Of a stretch of DNA of 64,000 nt, positions 62,089-64,000 are shown in pieces; position 1 is the stretch's first letter, and each line of letters starts with the position of its first letter. The translations under genes and the position numbers were made by a program. Source of the DNA: Myxococcales bacterium (lineage in GTDB: Bacteria; Myxococcota_A; Polyangia; Polyangiales; Polyangiaceae). Where the stretch lies: the NCBI GenBank assembly GCA_016703425.1, contig JADJCA010000018.1:62001-126000 (forward strand), in the 5' to 3' direction. Under the pieces are notes generated by a model. That model worked only from the letters and a program-made list of their open reading frames with translations. It was not told the origin of the DNA and did not search any database.

Positions 62089-63120
62089 ATGTCGACAGCG
62101 CGCATCCTCCTCGCGATCCTCGGGCTCGCGGTCCTGATGATCGTCCACGAGGGTGGACACTACTTGGCGGCGCGCCACTTCGGCATGCGCGTCCTTCGGT
62201 TCTCCATCGGCTTCGGGCCCACGATCTACAAGCACCAGCCGCCGGGGAGCCCCACGGTCTACCAGATCGGCATCATTCCCTTCTTGGCCTACGTGCAGAT
62301 CGCAGGCATGAACCCTTGGGAGGAGAACGATCCGAAAGACAAGGGGAGCTACGCGAACGCGTCGCTCTGGGGCCGCGTCGTCACCATCGCGGCAGGCCCC
62401 CTCGCCAACTACTTCTTCGCGTCGATCTTCATCTTCTTCGCCTACGTGTTGGGCGGAAAATTCATCGTCGACGAAGCCTCCACGCGCGTCGAGATCATTC
62501 CCGGTGGACCGGCGGCGAAGGCCGAGCTCATCGACGGCGATCGAATCCTCGCGGTCAACGAACAGAAGGTCGGCACCTGGGAAGAGCTGCGCAAAGCCAT
62601 CAGCGCGCACCCCGGCGAGAAGGTCGACCTCACGGTGGAGCGCAAGGGAGAGACGATTCACAAGTTCGCGACGCCGGGCCCGAAGGGCGGCGAGTCGGCG
62701 GGGCGCATTCAAGTTAGCCCGGAGACCAAGAAGGTCCCCGTCACGTTCCGCGAGGCTGCGTGGTTGAGCGTTCGCGATCCACCGCTCGTCATCGTCGCCG
62801 TCATCAAGGGTCTCACGAGCGTCAAGATGGACGACCTGAGCGGTCCCGTTGGCATCGTGAAGGAGACGGCGCGCGCCATCAGCCGCGGCCCTGCCGACGC
62901 GTTGCGCTTCTTAGGAGCGCTCAGCGCCTACCTGTGCGGCTTCAACCTGCTGCCCTTCCCCGCGCTCGACGGGGGTCGACTCTTGTTCCTCGGCTTCGAG
63001 GCAGCGGCGAGGCGCAAGCCTGACGCCAAGGTCGAGGCGCAAATCCACGCCGTCGGGCTCATCATGCTGCTCGCGTTGCTGGTGGTCGTGAGCTTCCGCA
63101 ACGACATCTTCGGCCGCTGA
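62089..63120 (+). CDS. rseP: RseP-type site-2 protease
   Basis: 343 residues. M50 intramembrane metalloprotease: the zinc motif HEGGH (20-24) sits in the first helix. It has one PDZ domain (about residues 125-205, PGGPAAKAELIDGDRILAVN) between helices, and the second metal ligand lies in the LLPFPALDGGRLLF helix (Asp, LDG motif). Three or four transmembrane helices. E. coli RseP has about 450 residues and two PDZ domains; this shorter one-PDZ form is common outside the gammaproteobacteria. It releases membrane-bound regulators such as anti-sigma factors, so the ECF sigma pair at 41.7 kb is an obvious candidate client. Confidence 0.88.
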   Translation: MSTARILLAILGLAVLMIVHEGGHYLAARHFGMRVLRFSIGFGPTIYKHQPPGSPTVYQIGIIPFLAYVQIAGMNPWEENDPKDKGSYANASLWGRVVTIAAGPLANYFFASIFIFFAYVLGGKFIVDEASTRVEIIPGGPAAKAELIDGDRILAVNEQKVGTWEELRKAISAHPGEKVDLTVERKGETIHKFATPGPKGGESAGRIQVSPETKKVPVTFREAAWLSVRDPPLVIVAVIKGLTSVKMDDLSGPVGIVKETARAISRGPADALRFLGALSAYLCGFNLLPFPALDGGRLLFLGFEAAARRKPDAKVEAQIHAVGLIMLLALLVVVSFRNDIFGR

Positions 63121-63127
63121 ACGGCGA

Positions 63128-63154
63128 GGGCTCGCCCACCTCCCCGACGAGCCC
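63128..63154 (+). terminator. Hairpin downstream of rseP
   Basis: GGGCTCG and CGAGCCC form a seven-pair stem with a 13-base loop, just behind the rseP stop and before the lipoprotein gene. There is no U-run after it, so it would be a weak terminator or a message-stabilising structure. Confidence 0.3.
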
Positions 63155-63192
63155 ACATTGACGAGGAGACCGAGAGCGCATCCAATGGCCGG

Positions 63193-64000
63193 ATGCGCCT
63201 TCGACACATCCTCGGGTTGACCTTCGCCGTGGCGCTCCTTGCCGAGGCGTGCGCCGAGACCACTGAGGGCGTCGGTGGCGGCGATGAGCCGGCGGACGCG
63301 GCGGTGGACGGTGCGAGCACGAAGCCCGACGCGAAGACAACCGATGGCGCAACGAGCACCGAGGACGCGGAAGCACCCGACGCCTCGACCAACGACGGGG
63401 GCAAGGGCGACGCTACGGCGCTCGACGCCACGGCACTCGATGCGTCGGCCCAAGACGCCAATGTCGTAACAGACGCCACCGTGGTGGTGGACGCGACGAA
63501 GCCCGATACAGGAACGGCCTCGGACGGCTCACCGCCAGACGGTGCGTTGGGTGCGAGCGACGCGAGCGTCGTGCCCCCCGTCTCGAAGCTGCCCGACGGA
63601 GGCGCTTGCCCCGGAACCATCGTCAACCCGACTTGTGCGGTGCCAGCAGGCAACTTGGCGCGCTGTGGAACCGCTGCCGCGTCGAGCGTCTACTCGGCGA
63701 GTTGGCCGGAGGCCCACCTGAACGACGGCCTCCTCGACACGAGCTGGTACTCGGCGGTCGACGAATGCCCGGCGGGAGTGTGCGCGAACACGCTCTACGC
63801 AGAGGTTGAGTTCAACGCGCCGCGTGCCGTGCGCCGCGTGAAGCTCTACGGCAACGGCGACAGCTACCAAGACGGCTACGACGTGCTTACGGCGAGGATT
63901 CAACTCATCGATGGCGGGGGGAATGTCGTCGGGACCGCCGACGTGACGACCACGCGCGGTGCTGACCCGAACGGCAACGCCGAAGTGAGCTTTGTGAACG
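63193..64000 (+). CDS. Putative lipoprotein with discoidin/F5-8-type domain, 3' end outside window
   Basis: The open frame from ATG 63193 reaches the window end (269 codons, no stop). Signal peptide HILGLTFAVALLAEAC, with an imperfect lipobox (AEAC). A very long Asp/Ala/Thr linker follows, about residues 25-135 (TALDATALDASAQDANVVTD). The domain beginning about residue 150 reads SSVYSASWPEAHLNDGLLDT, then SWYSAV and VEFNAPRAVRRVKLYG, the pattern of F5/8 type C (discoidin) carbohydrate-binding modules. Likely a surface protein that binds glycans. The remaining part is not seen. Confidence 0.72.
   Translation, partial: MRLRHILGLTFAVALLAEACAETTEGVGGGDEPADAAVDGASTKPDAKTTDGATSTEDAEAPDASTNDGGKGDATALDATALDASAQDANVVTDATVVVDATKPDTGTASDGSPPDGALGASDASVVPPVSKLPDGGACPGTIVNPTCAVPAGNLARCGTAAASSVYSASWPEAHLNDGLLDTSWYSAVDECPAGVCANTLYAEVEFNAPRAVRRVKLYGNGDSYQDGYDVLTARIQLIDGGGNVVGTADVTTTRGADPNGNAEVSFVN

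Noticed and set aside
1..64000. CRISPR arrays, tRNA or rRNA genes, prophage or insertion sequences
   Set aside because: No regularly spaced repeats, no cloverleaf with CCA-type end or T-loop, and no transposase or phage structural genes were seen on reading both strands. Short tRNA-like elements could be missed by eye.

Overview
This 64 kb window is a high-GC, densely packed bacterial chromosome segment. It carries many lipoproteins with Ala/Asp-rich linkers, Cys-rich and EGF-like secreted proteins, a eukaryotic-type Ser/Thr kinase and a locus resembling the myxobacterial Glt gliding machinery. Together these point to a myxobacterium (Myxococcota, probably class Polyangia). I cannot place it to genus from the sequence alone. 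I saw no rRNA, tRNA, CRISPR array, prophage or insertion sequence.

Layout. 1-4.4 kb: surface-protein genes, including a Cys-rich protein end overlapping a detached C-terminal domain, a LamG lipoprotein, a small lipoprotein, a GIDE-like membrane protein and an unclear hypothetical. 4.6-14.8 kb: a tightly coupled seven-gene run consisting of an outer-membrane barrel, a Pro/Ala-rich secreted protein, GltC-like TPR, GltD/AgmU-like TPR, GltE/AglT-like lipoprotein, GltF-like and GltG/PglI-like. This is the most system-like part of the window. 14.9-19.7 kb: a CzcBA-type metal efflux system with its ArsR-type repressor and two copies of one promoter/operator sequence. 19.8-23.5 kb: a Gfo/Idh/MocA oxidoreductase, then ftsE-ftsX-envC (divisome and murein hydrolase control). 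23.5-25.1 kb: a MazF-type toxin-antitoxin pair next to a broken secreted-protein gene and a repeat-bearing gene-free stretch.

25.1-30 kb: an EGF/DUF4214 giant with a coupled hypothetical, and an AlaA-like aminotransferase. 30-37.4 kb: a WGR-DUF1963 protein, mmsA, and a translationally coupled trio of kinase, TPR-type membrane protein and Cys-rich lipoprotein. 37.4-43.7 kb: two overlapping membrane glycosyltransferases divergent from an ECF sigma factor with a small membrane partner, then an FAD reductase. 43.7-51.5 kb: a LeuA-family enzyme, a TSUP transporter, an S41 protease, a sigma-32-type factor, a TPR protein and an orphan FecCD permease. 51.6-64 kb: a small membrane protein with an SPFH protein; a coupled run of YdcF, HEAT-cyclophilin lipoprotein, CoaX and a lipoprotein; an MBL hydrolase coupled to a protease-barrel fusion; a TonB-dependent receptor; RseP-like site-2 protease; and a truncated discoidin-type lipoprotein.

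Quality note. Four genes are interrupted by single-base shifts, and at least three of these sit in short homopolymers. In the three full-length cases, correcting one base restores a complete frame of normal length. Uncorrected sequencing indels are therefore a serious alternative to real pseudogenization. Gene calls at these places are given as repaired spans.
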